Shown one piece after another: positions 1 to 10,913 of a DNA stretch of 50,491 nt. The stretch's first letter is position 1, and each line of letters begins with the position of its first letter. Source of the DNA: Acephala macrosclerotiorum (taxonomy: Eukaryota; Ascomycota; Leotiomycetes; Helotiales; Mollisiaceae); contig MU119541.1 of assembly GCA_014904845.1 (NCBI GenBank), forward strand, positions 1 through 50,491, written 5' to 3'. The translations under genes and the position numbers were made by a program. The notes below the pieces were generated by a model, which was not told where the DNA came from, searched no databases, and saw nothing but the letters and a program-made list of their open reading frames with translations.

Positions 1-17
1 TGAATGACTGACACTGA

Positions 18-1661
18 TCACTGATCAGTCAGTTGATCAGTCGACTGACTGATTGGACTCTCTGTGTCAGACCAATTGTTGGTGATTAGTCCAGCCTCGT
101 TCTTGTACCAGGAATTGCAATTCGGGTCTGCGAAGGCCGATTCTTGAAGTCGTGCTTGGATCTCGTCATTGTATTCTTGGGCAACTTTGGGCTTTACCTC
201 GATCCGGAGATTACGGCCCTTTTGTCGTGCTATTCTGAGCTGCTTAATGAGGGCGTTGATATACAAAGCTTGTGCTTCAATCATCAAGATGATGCTGTTG
301 TGCCCGAGATTTGTGTTGGGACCTGGTGAAAGTTAGCGTCGTTGTAGACCTCAAGGAAGAGTAAACTTACCATAAAGCATACTGAAGTTTGGCAATGCGG
401 GAACGGTGATGCCGAGGTATGCCGAAGCCCCAGGTGCCCAGACGTCTTCGATCGACTTGCCATTTGTTCCCAAGATCTTGATTGGGTACATGAATTGGGT
501 GGTCTTGAAGCCAGTCGCAAGCACGAGTAGGTCGAATTCGTGCTCGGTTCCATCTTGTACCTTCACACCCTTCTCTGTGATCTCCTCGATGGGCGTTGTT
601 TCAAGAAGCACATTCGGTCGAGTAAAGGTAGGAAAGTAATCATCAGTGATGATAACTCGCTTGCAGCCAATTGCGTAGTGCGGTTGGAGCTGCTCTCTCA
701 ATTTGGCATATTTTTCTCCTGGAAGCTGGGCAGCCAAGTGATCCTTTGAAGCAGACATCATGAATTCGTGGACAGGCGACTTGGTTTCGAAGACGACATC
801 GAAAAAGGACTCACGGAAGTCCATCAAGCCAGCGCGATACCTTCGACGAACGAGAGGTACGTACTTGAATATATTCTGCCATGTCTGGGAAATTGGCTTG
901 TCATCCCGGGGCACCACCCAATTGGGTGATCGTTGGAAGACCGTCAAGCTTTTGCACGACTTAGCAATTTCGGGGATAATCTGAGCAGCGGTAGCCCCGT
1001 TACCGATGATACCTATACGCTTGTCTTTGAGATCATAATCCCAGTCCCATCTTGCGGAATGCATCGCCTTGCCTTTGAAAGTGTCGAGGCCCTTGATATC
1101 AGGATATCTAGGAATATTCAGTTGTCCAACACCAGAGACTAGAAAGTCCGAAGTGATCGTATATTCCTTGCCGAATTCCGAATCCTTGCTTCCCAATCGA
1201 TTGATCTTTGTCTGCCATGTGTTTGTGTTCTCTTCCCAACGAGCTTCTTCCACCGATGTGTTGAATCGGATATGCTTGTAGAGCTGGTACTTGTGTGCAA
1301 TATCGACAAGATAGTCGAGAATTTCTTCTTGCCCAGGGTACTCTCTCGTCCAGTTTGGGTTTGGCTCGAAGGAGAGAGAATAAAGATGGCTCCAAACATC
1401 CTAAAATCTAGTGTTAACAAGTATCCAAATGGGCAGGGGCACACCTGAGCATACACAGCAACATCCAGGATAGCGTTGATCGTTCCATGTTCCTCCAACC
1501 TGGTTGCCCTTTTCCACAATGATGAAGTTTCGTCCATTTCCTTTTCTTATCATCTCGATTGCTGTTGTCATGCCGGAGATGCCAGCTCCAATGATCAATA
1601 CATCCGCCCTGTTCGTGTTTCTGCCATATTCGACAGTTGGTGAGGGGTTTGGATCCGACAT
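18..1661 (-). CDS. Flavin-containing monooxygenase, Baeyer-Villiger type
   Basis: Three exons on the minus strand: 1661-1455, 1400-371 and 322-18, with introns of 54 and 48 bp (GTATGC...TTTTAG and GTAAGT...CACCAG). The product is about 513 aa. An FAD Rossmann motif GAGISG lies at residues 25-30. The Baeyer-Villiger fingerprint [12 protein letters not shown] (FxGxxxHxxxWD) is at 177-188, and a second NADPH-type Rossmann motif GNGATA at 202-207. Such enzymes use NADPH and O2 to oxidise ketones to esters or lactones, or act in secondary metabolism; the substrate cannot be read here. The C-terminus after the family-typical GLITNNW is short and runs into a CTGATCAGTC-rich repeat, so the last exon may instead continue through an intron beyond the window edge. 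No pathway partners are adjacent. Confidence 0.85.
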
Positions 1662-2736
1662 TCTGATTGCAGCTGCTAGTCAATGAAGGTACCGAAATCG
1701 TGGTATCAGCCTAGAAATGGAAAGAAGGAGAACGAGCCCCCCTAGAAGTTTAAAATATAAAAGGAGATCATTGACTATCCATGAGCCCGGAGGCGCTCCT
1801 CGTGGCGTACGAGCTACACCGGTTCTCCGCACAGCGGAAGCATAGCCTCGGAATTAGTGTCGGAAAGAATTCCTCGATGTTACACTAGATGTGGTTGGTT
1901 AAAGCTGCAAGGCTGAGAGGAGTTGTCCGAGGCTTGATCTTGCTAAATAAGAAGTTACCCAATCATGTTGGAGATATTGAGTCAATGGTGTTGACTCCGT
2001 CATCGTTACCCCACATTTCGGTTAACCTTAACCTTGACGAACTTTCCGAAGCTACCCAAAGTAGGCAAGGCGCGGCATACCTTCCATTTCCAGGATCTCG
2101 AATGTTAGATTGCGATTCTTTAGCTATTTTCACTCATTCCAACATTTCTCAGGAAGCAGCACTATGGCCTCGCAAACACTGCATCTCAACTAGAATTATC
2201 CAAGGCATCTTTATCACGAAGTCCTATTCAAAGCTCTACGATACCTTCCACATCAATTCTCCTTGATCAGAACGCCCAGAGTGTGCAATCAAGACAGCCG
2301 CGAACATCCCTAGTAGGCGATCGGATGGTCCTCGGTCATTAAATTATCTTCTAAACTTCAAAGAAGGTTCACGAGCCGGGAGCGCAAACCCAAGTCTTTA
2401 CAAGACTTTATACTGCGTTTTCTTCAAATGCTCGGACCTAAAGGACAAACTCCATCGTTCAGTTTCAGCGTCGTTTTATTCTTCACATCGCAATCACTCG
2501 CGTCCTGTCATCATTCATCAAGTTCAAGAAGTTGATACAAATGCTTTATTGTGCTACTCTATGCTATGTTCACGAGACAATGTCTCTTTGTTTTCCTGAA
2601 AGGATTGCATGCACCGACCACTTCCTCAAAGACTCCGGAATCCAAAAAGGGTATGTATAAGAATGTTCCCACCCAAACGCCATCCAAATGCAACGAGAGA
2701 TTGACTTTGCTTATCGACCGGCGATAAAATAAACGT
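1662..2736. other. Intergenic, 1.1 kb
   Basis: Shared 5' side of the monooxygenase and 3' side of the LPMO gene. A 125-codon plus-strand frame (1889-2266) has no recognisable motif and I do not call it. Nothing else stands out. Confidence 0.5.
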
Positions 2737-3999
2737 CTAAGACTTTTGGAGGTGGCGACGGAGATGGGAGCCGGAGAATCGGATTGACCTCTTTCCCTTC
2801 CTGCTGGCAGTGATGTTGATGTTGGTCGATTCACCCGCAGTGCAGGAAGTGCCAGCTGCGAGTTTCATGACGACAGACCAGGTACCGCTAGCGCATTGCT
2901 GGTAGGAAGTTCCACTGATGCAGTTCCACTCTCCTTCAGTCGTGCAAGTAGTGCCTGCGGCAATGGCAGAGCCGGTTCCGGTGGTGCCAGTGCTTCCAGT
3001 GCTTGCTGCGGTCGATGAAGATGCGACTGGAGTCGAGGCCCGGGCACTAGAAACTGCTGATGCGACTGGAGTGGATGAAGCAACTGGAGCTGAGGTTGCC
3101 ATGGAAGCTCCTGCGGAGGATGCGACGGTGGCAAAGACTCCACCGGTGGCAGCTGGAGATGAGGAAGCAACAACGGCTGCGGAAGTGGCTACGGACGCTG
3201 CTGCGGAAGTCGCACCGGCTGTTGCTGATGCACCGCCTGAGACGGCCTTTCCACAACCAGTTCCAGTGGGAGTTGCGAGAGCAGTTGAAGTAGCTGTTCC
3301 ATCTTGCTCAACCGAGTCGCCGGGATTTGGGAAAAGGAGATCGGTCGAATCTTGAGTACCGCAGCCATTGTTGATGTTGGCCACGAACATGTCAGGAAGA
3401 GCATTGAATGCGGCGGTGTCACGCTCCATCAGCATGGTGTAATTGCGTGCCATAAGCTCGTCCTCGTCACTGCGCTTCGAAGAAGATGCGGTCAGGGACA
3501 CAGGCGCACAGTTCATGTACATCTCACGGTTACCGATCTTGTTGAACCAAGTCCAGGCGAGGGTTGCGTTTCCAGTTGGGAGAGATGTAGGAATGGTGAA
3601 GGAGTAGGTGTCTGGGTCAACTGCACTGGCGGAGTCGCCGTTGTTTCCCGCAACACCCTTGATTGGGCAACCTCCTTCAATTGAGTGGATGACCTTCCAT
3701 GTACTGCTCGTTGTTGGCGCTTGGTCATAGGTGATGGAGACTTGGCAAGAGCCACCGCCGTGAGTAGCACTTCCAGTGAAGGCAAGACTCTGAGTTGATC
3801 CGAGGGCCATTGAGTTACTGGCGCCTTCAGCGTCGTAAACTCCAGTCCGCTGCTTGCAAGGGAAGTCGCTTCCATCTGCCAAAAGGGGAGAGTTGTTCAA
3901 CGTGGATTTTCCGTATGGTACAGGGGTGTTCATAATCATATGGGATCTGCCAAGGGTTGCAAGTCCGAGGACTGCGAGTGTGGTTGATGTGTAATGCAT
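2737..3999 (-). CDS. Secreted AA11 lytic polysaccharide monooxygenase with C-terminal X278-like domain
   Basis: Single exon, 420 aa. Residues 1-19 are a signal peptide; cleavage leaves His20 as the mature N-terminus (HMIMNTPVPYG), the first ligand of the copper histidine brace. His80 in SATHGGGSCQ is the second. The motifs GSTQSLAFTG, WKVIHSIEGGCP and EMYMNCAPV are characteristic of AA11, a chitin-active family that cleaves crystalline chitin oxidatively outside the cell. Residues ~235-345 are a Ser/Thr/Ala-rich linker. The C-terminal ~75 residues (GEWNCISGTSYQQCASGTWS) match the small Cys-containing X278 module often attached to AA11 and thought to bind chitin. The frame is intact and GC-rich. 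A basic tail (SRKGKRSIRFSGSHLRRHLQKS region) ends the protein. Likely role: remodelling of fungal cell wall or insect/fungal chitin. Confidence 0.93.
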   Translation of the reverse strand: MHYTSTTLAVLGLATLGRSHMIMNTPVPYGKSTLNNSPLLADGSDFPCKQRTGVYDAEGASNSMALGSTQSLAFTGSATHGGGSCQVSITYDQAPTTSSTWKVIHSIEGGCPIKGVAGNNGDSASAVDPDTYSFTIPTSLPTGNATLAWTWFNKIGNREMYMNCAPVSLTASSSKRSDEDELMARNYTMLMERDTAAFNALPDMFVANINNGCGTQDSTDLLFPNPGDSVEQDGTATSTALATPTGTGCGKAVSGGASATAGATSAAASVATSAAVVASSSPAATGGVFATVASSAGASMATSAPVASSTPVASAVSSARASTPVASSSTAASTGSTGTTGTGSAIAAGTTCTTEGEWNCISGTSYQQCASGTWSVVMKLAAGTSCTAGESTNINITASRKGKRSIRFSGSHLRRHLQKS

Positions 4000-4364
4000 G
4001 TTGCTGAAGAGAGTAGTCGTTCCTGACGAAGTAGTCTCTGTGTATATCGAAGATCAAGGAGCGTAGGCTCGAATGGACTGTTTGTTCTGTTTCGTGTGGG
4101 AAAGACAAGACTGGGGTTTCAATGTCAGTACAAAAGATCTGGTTATACTCGAACCATATTCGAGTTCTCTTACCTTCCGATTCGATCGAGGGAGTGGGAC
4201 TCGAGAGACTTCGACTGTTGAAAGAATGTAATGGTGCTGCCACAGGCAGTATACAAAGAAGAGAAATGCGAAGAAAGGACTAGCCCAGAGAAAATGCAGA
4301 TGCTCGAAGAAGATGCCAAGGGAGGTTGATGATGAGAAATAGAAACGAGGGGGCGGTGCCCGTC

Positions 4365-4373
4365 TTATATTCT
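4365..4373 (-). promoter_or_regulatory. Candidate TATA element of the AA11 gene
   Basis: GAATATAAG on the minus strand, about 365 bp before the LPMO start codon, at the edge of a pyrimidine-rich stretch. Position and sequence fit a fungal core promoter, but no transcript data support it. Confidence 0.3.
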
Positions 4374-6226
4374 TTGTCCGTATGTGCTCATTCTGGCAAA
4401 TTCGTCCCAGGAGACATCACCAGCCACGCCGTCACCTGTCTTTCCCTGGCTCTAGATCCGCTAGATTAAGAGGGATTGCTGCAGGGAAAATGTTAAACGA
4501 GGTCATAATTGGCTGCTATGAGCTGAAGCTAAGACAGATCCTTATCAAACGCGCACCATGGGCTCCACCAATGCCTCCTCATGCTCAGCTCGAGCATTAT
4601 TGACCAGAAGCTTGAGCGAGACACTCAACCAGTTGAACGGCTTGACTCACCACGGTTCAGAGAATCTGAAGCTTAGATGGCCGATTGGATGCAAGGAGGG
4701 GCGATGTTTGTGGAGAGCACTGACAGTGCCGATGATGCAGGGGCTTGATAGGCATCCGAGATTTTGTTTCGATGAATGGCGAAACAAATGGCGACTCAAT
4801 CACACGATTGTGACCCCTGAATAAGTGATAACGACAGGCATATCGGCCAGGAACGATCTCTTTCCAGATGTTCTCCTGACTTTTGGCTGGCAGGATTCCA
4901 GCGCACCACAGTTTAGCTACATAAACGAAGGATGGGCGTTGTGTAAGCGAATCAGCCTGCATGAAGACGGCCTCGCCTATGATAGCGGGGTCCATGGCTG
5001 CGTTGTCCTGACAGCTTGGCAGGGGCCGTCCAGTGGGGTCTCTCATCGTCCCAAAGACTGTGAATTGCGGCGCCTCGCCCTGTCCGTTCAGGGACTTACA
5101 GCCTCCTTTTCCACCAGCCGAATAACTTTTCCCTTTTCCATCGTCCCGACACCTCGTTCAACCCAGTTTCCGCTTTATGCTTGGTCGTCCGAAGGCCACC
5201 CCTAGACGCGCCGTTCTTGACCGCTGCGTGGGAACTGACTGGCTGGGAAAAGGTCGGCCAGGTTCCCTCAATCGACCTCGGTGCTCAACCCTGAAACTCG
5301 GGCTGTCTCGTCGCGATGAAATAGGCAAGAGGGTCTGAATTTTTTGGTCAAATGTCTACCGATCCATCTGTTGTGGCCACCAGAACATTGGCTTCGCGAT
5401 CTGACTCGTCAAAGAAATCTCTCAATGGCGGGTGTTCCCTTAGGTTGGCAACGTGATGTTCTCCCCTTTCTACGCCACTCGCTCAGCATGAAACATCCAG
5501 AGTTTTTGCTCCGAGGCACGAGCCACAAAGAACGATGATCATCCAAGTCCCGAGTCGTCTGTTCGCAGCCACAGGGCATCAATTCGCAATTTCCGAAATC
5601 TGTGGGGTTCGCAACGACTTTTTTGCGATGCTTTTTGCCCAGGTGGCAATGTTCATCCCTACATTTCAGCATCCCAAGGCATTTTTGAGAGGCGTTAGGC
5701 TCTCTTTTCGTAATCGCTCACGAGGAGCTGGAAATAGTTACGGGGGTATCGGACGAGTACGCTGTTCAGCTCTGCTAGGAAAATAACCTTACTTCAGCCT
5801 CACGTCATTGGACGGCCGGCGACGACCGCGCTTGAAACAAAAACGCATCATTCTGGCCTCTCAAAAGGCCATGACCAACTTTGTTTCTCCGTCAATCAAC
5901 TCTAAAGCATAAATCTATTCCAAGATACTCGAATCCGTGGTCTCGGATAGCCGTGAGAACCGCGATCATGGGACAGAAACACAAACATCGAGGTCAGAGT
6001 ATAAAGCCAACAGCAAAACCTAACCAGTACGACGTCTTTCTTTTCACAGTCACAGTCACAGTCGACGCGGTCGACCAACAGAGAAAACCCGACATTGCGA
6101 AAAACCAATGAATCATTGAAAAGCCAACGCCGCAAATCTCCTGTATCTGATCCTAGAAGCGCCTGTATCTATTCCTAAGCATGTTTCTCTCTATGCGTCG
6201 TGCATCAGGCAGCGACTATGCGCAAA
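4374..6226. other. Intergenic, 1.85 kb
   Basis: Upstream of the LPMO and downstream of the cyclotransferase gene. Overlapping frames of 126-129 codons on both strands (4657-5046 and 4825-5205) carry no motif. A short CACAGT tandem lies near 6046-6063. No gene supported. Confidence 0.5.
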
Positions 6227-6919
6227 TCAACGCTTGCAAGTAGCAGCGCGAAGCATCTCTTCTTCATCGTCATCTTCCAACTCCATGACAACACCTCGTC
6301 CTCCACTTGGGATCTGAACGAAATAAACGGAATTATCCAAGTCTGTCAAGTGTCAGCGACAGCCACCAACATTTTTACTGCGGATAAATACCTTGATACT
6401 CAGGACTCATATCAGTCCAACGATGTAACTTGTTCTTCCTGAAGTCATCATAATCCCATTCTCGTTTCTCCAGATAATCGACACCCGCTGACCACATGTA
6501 TGTTTCTGCCTCAACCACCTCTCCCTTTTCTTGCCCATCGCTCAAAACCGTAACATTGACTTTTTGTCTCGAGTATTGGTCACCTTCAAATCGGTCAAGC
6601 TGCTTTATGTTGTCGTCGGTCAAGCCGGTCACGTATGTGCCTCGCACGGTATGTCCTTGGTGGGGCATGATGGCAGGGTAATCGGCTTCGAGGACTCGAT
6701 GGCGGCAGTGGTTGTAGAGAAGGGCAGGGCGAATCTTGAGCTTTGCGGCAGCTTGCGCCAAGACAGGGAACTCGTGGACTTTGCTCGTACCATAGCAGAC
6801 TCGATAGAGGATCTCGGCGGCCATCAACGTGCCTTTGAGCAATGTCAGTAAATTCAAAGCGCAAGAGTGGAGGGGTAATTCTCACCATAGAAGAAAGCTG
6901 TATGAGTCTGACCGCCCAT
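6227..6919 (-). CDS. Gamma-glutamylcyclotransferase/AIG2-like protein
   Basis: Three exons: 6919-6886, 6832-6392 and 6342-6227; introns of 53 and 48 bp (GTGAGA...CAAAG, GTATTT...GACAG). Product 196 aa. The first exon supplies only 11 codons, but joining it creates the family signature FFYGTLM (residues 9-15). The general acid/base glutamate lies in LDRFEGDQY (E94, residues 90-98). AIG2/GGCT-like folds act on gamma-glutamyl amines or peptides; the exact substrate is not fixed by sequence. The third exon adds about 40 residues ending in an acidic run (ELEDDDEEE), a feature of many fungal members. Stopping at the end of exon 2 instead would give a shorter protein ending at 6375; the splice sites favour the longer form. 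Probably cytosolic, as no signal peptide is seen. Confidence 0.85.
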
Positions 6920-8004
6920 GTTGAATGTGTCGTTGAATTTCCAAAGAGTTATTAGAAAGAATTGAATTTGCCACCAGCTTAGGGGAGTGTGACTACTTTT
7001 ATGCCATCCTAAAGTTGATTGTCAAGGTATCAAAGGATGTCCCTCCGCGATAACGGAAGAGACGATCCTTGTCCAAATGCAGCTTAGGCAGCTTCCCACC
7101 AATCGGCTTTGATCTCTTCAAAGCCGAGTTGCTTCAAAGTATATTTTCTTTCAACGTCAACCCTGCCATCAGCCGCATATTAACTGCATCAGCTGCGTGC
7201 CTGCTTTCCTTAAGGAGAATCAAGTAGTAACTACCGACTTTTCGGGTAGCATTGCTGTGGGGACCCCGGATTTCTGTCGCGTTCCATTTCAGCCCAGCTT
7301 GTTGCAGCCATAAATTCCAACTCAAAAGGCTCGTCGAAAGAGCTGGTGACCTTCTCACTTTGATCATTCTATTTCTGTGGACAGCTTATGCGTTTCATTT
7401 CTCTACGTATACCAATACTTGGTCAGCTTATTGTACGTCATTTACTCCCAACACTTACGGGTCGTGACCGCCGTTACGCATACCCTGGGAAGTGTGCATC
7501 CAGTAGGTCAACTGTCGTGCCACTTCATCATTCGATAAATGGAAAGAAGGTTCAAGCCATTGTTGCACTCTTAGTCATGAATGGAAATGTCTGAGCCCTA
7601 CGGTGCTCATCGTGCAGCACCACGTTGAACGGCGAATCGGGTGTTCCCCGATTTGGGACCTGCACGATGTCTCGGCACAAGTACAAAGGAGCTTTTTTTC
7701 TCACGAGAAGTTGTTAGCCTCACGATGTTGAGGATGGGAACGCCTCTTTCTACGCTTCATATGTGGGGCTTCATATGTGGGGTTCCCTTGTTGCAGAGTG
7801 CCGCACGCCACATGCCTCCTACCAGCGCAGATCATCGAATTGCGAACCATCACAAGCACTGAAAATTCGGGCCGCAGCATATGATGAGCCTTGAAATGTC
7901 TTGGAATTGGCAGACAAGGAAAGCTATTGAGTCGATATCTCTGGAGAGTATTCTTGCCTGTAGCATGAGAGAGGAAGGAACACGTGTTCAAAATCTCTTG
8001 GTCT
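6920..8004. other. Intergenic, 1.1 kb, with one hairpin
   Basis: No coding frame with recognisable content. It contains a strong inverted repeat at 7608-7669 (listed separately) and a 14-bp tandem duplication of GGGGCTTCATATGT-like sequence around 7756-7783. Confidence 0.5.
7608..7669. repeat. Nested inverted repeat (potential hairpin)
   Basis: CATCGTGCAG at 7608-7617 pairs perfectly with CTGCACGATG at 7660-7669. Inside, AATCGGG pairs with CCCGATT around a 5-nt loop. Total span 62 bp in non-coding DNA. It could be a structured RNA, a cruciform, or the relic of a small foldback element; nothing decides between them. Confidence 0.5.
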
Positions 8005-10292
8005 CTATAATTTACTCTTTGGCTCTACCAGCTCCTCCACCTTGGCGAACTGATAGTAGTAGTCTAGTGACTTGGGATTCAACAACGTCCCACTTGGTTT
8101 GACAATCTTCCCGGAGACGATCTGCTTCACCGGAAGCTCAACCTTCTTTAGATTGACGGTTGTCTGCAACTCATGTCAGCAAGTCTTCCCACTTTCCACG
8201 ATGCACAACTCACTGGTATATCCGGCGTCTCAAAAACATGCTTCGGCACATGCCTCGCACTCAACTCCTTCCTAATCGCCCCCTTCACTTCCTCCACCAA
8301 CCTCTTCGTAAACTTCTCCCCGGGCTTCATCAACAAAAACAACATCACACTCTCATCATTATCCTGCGGTCTCCTCTGTCCAACACAAATACTATCCTGA
8401 ACGTGCGGAAACTTATCTTCAATCACAGAATATATCTCTGCGCTCCCAAACCGCACTCCACTCGGGTTCAATACCCCATCTGCTCTTCCAAGAAACACGA
8501 GAGATTTGGTGACAGGATGGATCATGACGAAATCTCCGTGCGTCCATACATTGTCGTATCTCTCGAAATAAGCAGAGAAATACCGAGAACTGTCGGAGTC
8601 GTTCCAGAAATAGACAGGCATGTTGGGAAATGCAGATGGTGCAACGAGTTCTCCTGGCGTGCCGTGGTCAACGAGTGCTCCTGATACACCTTTCCCGCCT
8701 TCGATGAGGGAGTCGTAAACTGCGATGGGTGTGCCAAGACTAGGGCCTTGGGTTCCGCCCACGTAGACAGGCGTGAGGGGGTTTTCTTGTCCGAAACATC
8801 CCGCCTGGCATCAATTCCGTCAGTGTTTATCTCGAGTGAGAAAGAAGGGGAGGTACCAAGTCTGTTCCGCCGGAGATGTTGGCGAGGTGAACATGTTCTG
8901 GGAATCCGTGATCGTAGAACCATTCAAACAATTGATCACTCAACACCATCCCCGTACTCGTCACTGTTTTCAAACTACTCAGATCTGTGACATCTTTTGG
9001 ATTTATCCCATTCTTGGCCATTTCATGCATCCACCTAGGACTAGTCCCCAGCATCGTAACTTTCTGCTCCCCAGTTATTCTTACAAATGTTTTTAGATCA
9101 GGTTGGAATGGACTTCCATCATACAATACCACTCTACATCCAGCAAGTAAGTTGGCGACGGACGCGTAGTACATGATCCACCCAGTGGTCGTGTATTGTA
9201 ATGCCACGGACTCGGAGTTCATCTCTCGATGTAAACGGCCTTCTTTGGCGGAAGACACGAGGGCGCCGCCAATGGAGTGGACGATGCATTTTGGTGTTCC
9301 GGTTGTGCCGGAACTGTAAGCAATAAAGAAAGGATCATGGAAGGCCGTCGATTCGAATTCTGGGATCTTGGATGTACCTTTGGACAAGAAGTTTGAAAGT
9401 GTTTGAGTGCGGGGTACTTTACTGATGTCGACTGGTGTGGGGAAGCGGGGCATTGAAACCATTCCTTCGAACTCTGCGGCATCTTTCATTCCTTTGGAAA
9501 TCTCAGTCATCTTTTGTCGGAGGTCGACTTTCTTTCCATTGTAGACTGCGAAGTCGTCCATGAAGATATACTTTTCTCAGATCAGCAAGATGATATTTCG
9601 AAAGTGGAAAAGGACGCGCCTTGGGAGTAACCTGCAACGCCCTCTGCAGCACTCCCTGAACTCCCATATCTGTCGAACTACTGCTGAACAACCCACCCAG
9701 CGTAGTAACAGCCAACCACACCTTCAAAGTATCCACAGAATTACTCGCAACAACCACAATCCTATCTCCCTTTTTCACGCCATGTTCTTTCATGGCAGAG
9801 GCCAACACACCAACTTCCTTCCTCAACTGGCCCCAGCTCACATCTCGTACTTCTGTGTTTCCTTCTCGGATTTCGGTGAGGGCGATTTTGTTGTCTTCCT
9901 TCCCAGCTTTTCCCCTCGTTGATGTTGATGCGCCGGGAACTCTGGAGTATAGCATATTTTCAGCGAAATTAAGATGCACGCCATTAAACCAGCGTGGTAC
10001 AGCATCGATTCTAGCAGATTCGTCTACTACTTTTGTGTATGTTCCGCTGTATATGAAGTTAAGGAATTGGAAAGCTTGGTCCCAGAACTGCGCGCGGTTG
10101 TTGATTGAGTATTGGTACAGGTCCCAGAACGCCTGCCAAGTCAGCTTGGATTCTGGCAAGGGAAAAGGAGAGGGAACAAACGTTCAATTCTAGATTATGT
10201 TTCTGGTTGATCTCTTGCGTTAATTGGTACATTTCCGTGCTCTCCGGGTTAGGGTGCTCCCAGAGCTTTCTAGGGACGTTGAGGGAGTTCAT
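8005..10292 (-). CDS. aacs: Acetoacetyl-CoA synthetase (acetoacetate-CoA ligase)
   Basis: Five exons: 10292-10182, 10132-9620, 9570-8857, 8804-8214 and 8163-8005, giving 695 aa, the usual length for this family. It is an ANL adenylate-forming enzyme that activates acetoacetate with ATP and CoA, feeding ketone-body carbon to sterol and lipid synthesis in the cytosol. Seen: the N-terminal AACS cap (LNVPRKLWEHPNP), the P-loop A3 motif YSSGTTGTPK at 293-302, ISGGTDLAGCFGQENPL spanning the exon 3/4 join, the A8 region DGVLNPSGVRFGSAEIY, and the A10 lysine in IVSGKIVKPSG (K662). Four introns are 49-52 bp. Three are ordinary GT-AG; the second (9619-9571) only gives the conserved join VTPK/YIFMDD if it is GC-AG. 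No neighbour suggests an operon-like cluster. Confidence 0.92.
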
Positions 10293-10913
10293 ATCTACTA
10301 GTCTAGTCGTGAAGAATCTACGAAATCGTGTAAAGGAAACCCGAAAATTGCGTGCAGAGAAGGAAGAAAGTTTACAGTTGGAGCTCCAAATCTGGGGCAG
10401 AGGTTCTGAGCCGTCATCGCCGGTACCGAGGACGATCGACCCCGCGCGCAATCGGAGTTACCCCACCTTTTCGCCTTCCGGAAACCGAAGATTTGAGAGT
10501 ATTGCAAATCACTTTGAAATCAGAGGAGCGCTAGATAGTTGGTAGGCGATGAGAAAGCCATATAGCAGAAAGTTGAAAGAAATAAGCGATGTGGAAAGGG
10601 AGATTGCGATTGTGGGGGAAATGCACGTGACACGGTACTTGAAATGGTTCCTGCCCGTAGGTCCAAGAAGTCGAGAGCACTACTAGTATTGTTTGAGACG
10701 CTTCAAGATTCCAATAATTCCTTATACTCTTGTCCGCTTGTTTAGTGTGCTCGATCATGTGATTGATGTGCTGCCTAATATTGGCTGGCTCGATACGAGC
10801 TAGATGCAGTATATGCGGTACCTGCATTTGTGTCAGGGGATAGATGGATTATAAGAGAAGGACGTCCCATTACTTCTTTCTTCGAAAGGGCCGAGAGTTT
10901 GCCATCCATTATC
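10293..10913. promoter_or_regulatory. Divergent intergenic region between AACS and F-box gene
   Basis: 621 bp between two divergent start codons, so it should hold both promoters. No clear TATA box or recognisable operator is seen; frames within it are short and uninformative. Confidence 0.4.

Noticed and set aside
1889..2266. 125-codon plus-strand frame upstream of the monooxygenase
   Set aside because: No motif, unremarkable context, no splice partners.
4657..5205. Overlapping 126-129-codon frames on both strands
   Set aside because: They mirror each other and carry no recognisable content, so at most one could be real and neither is supported.
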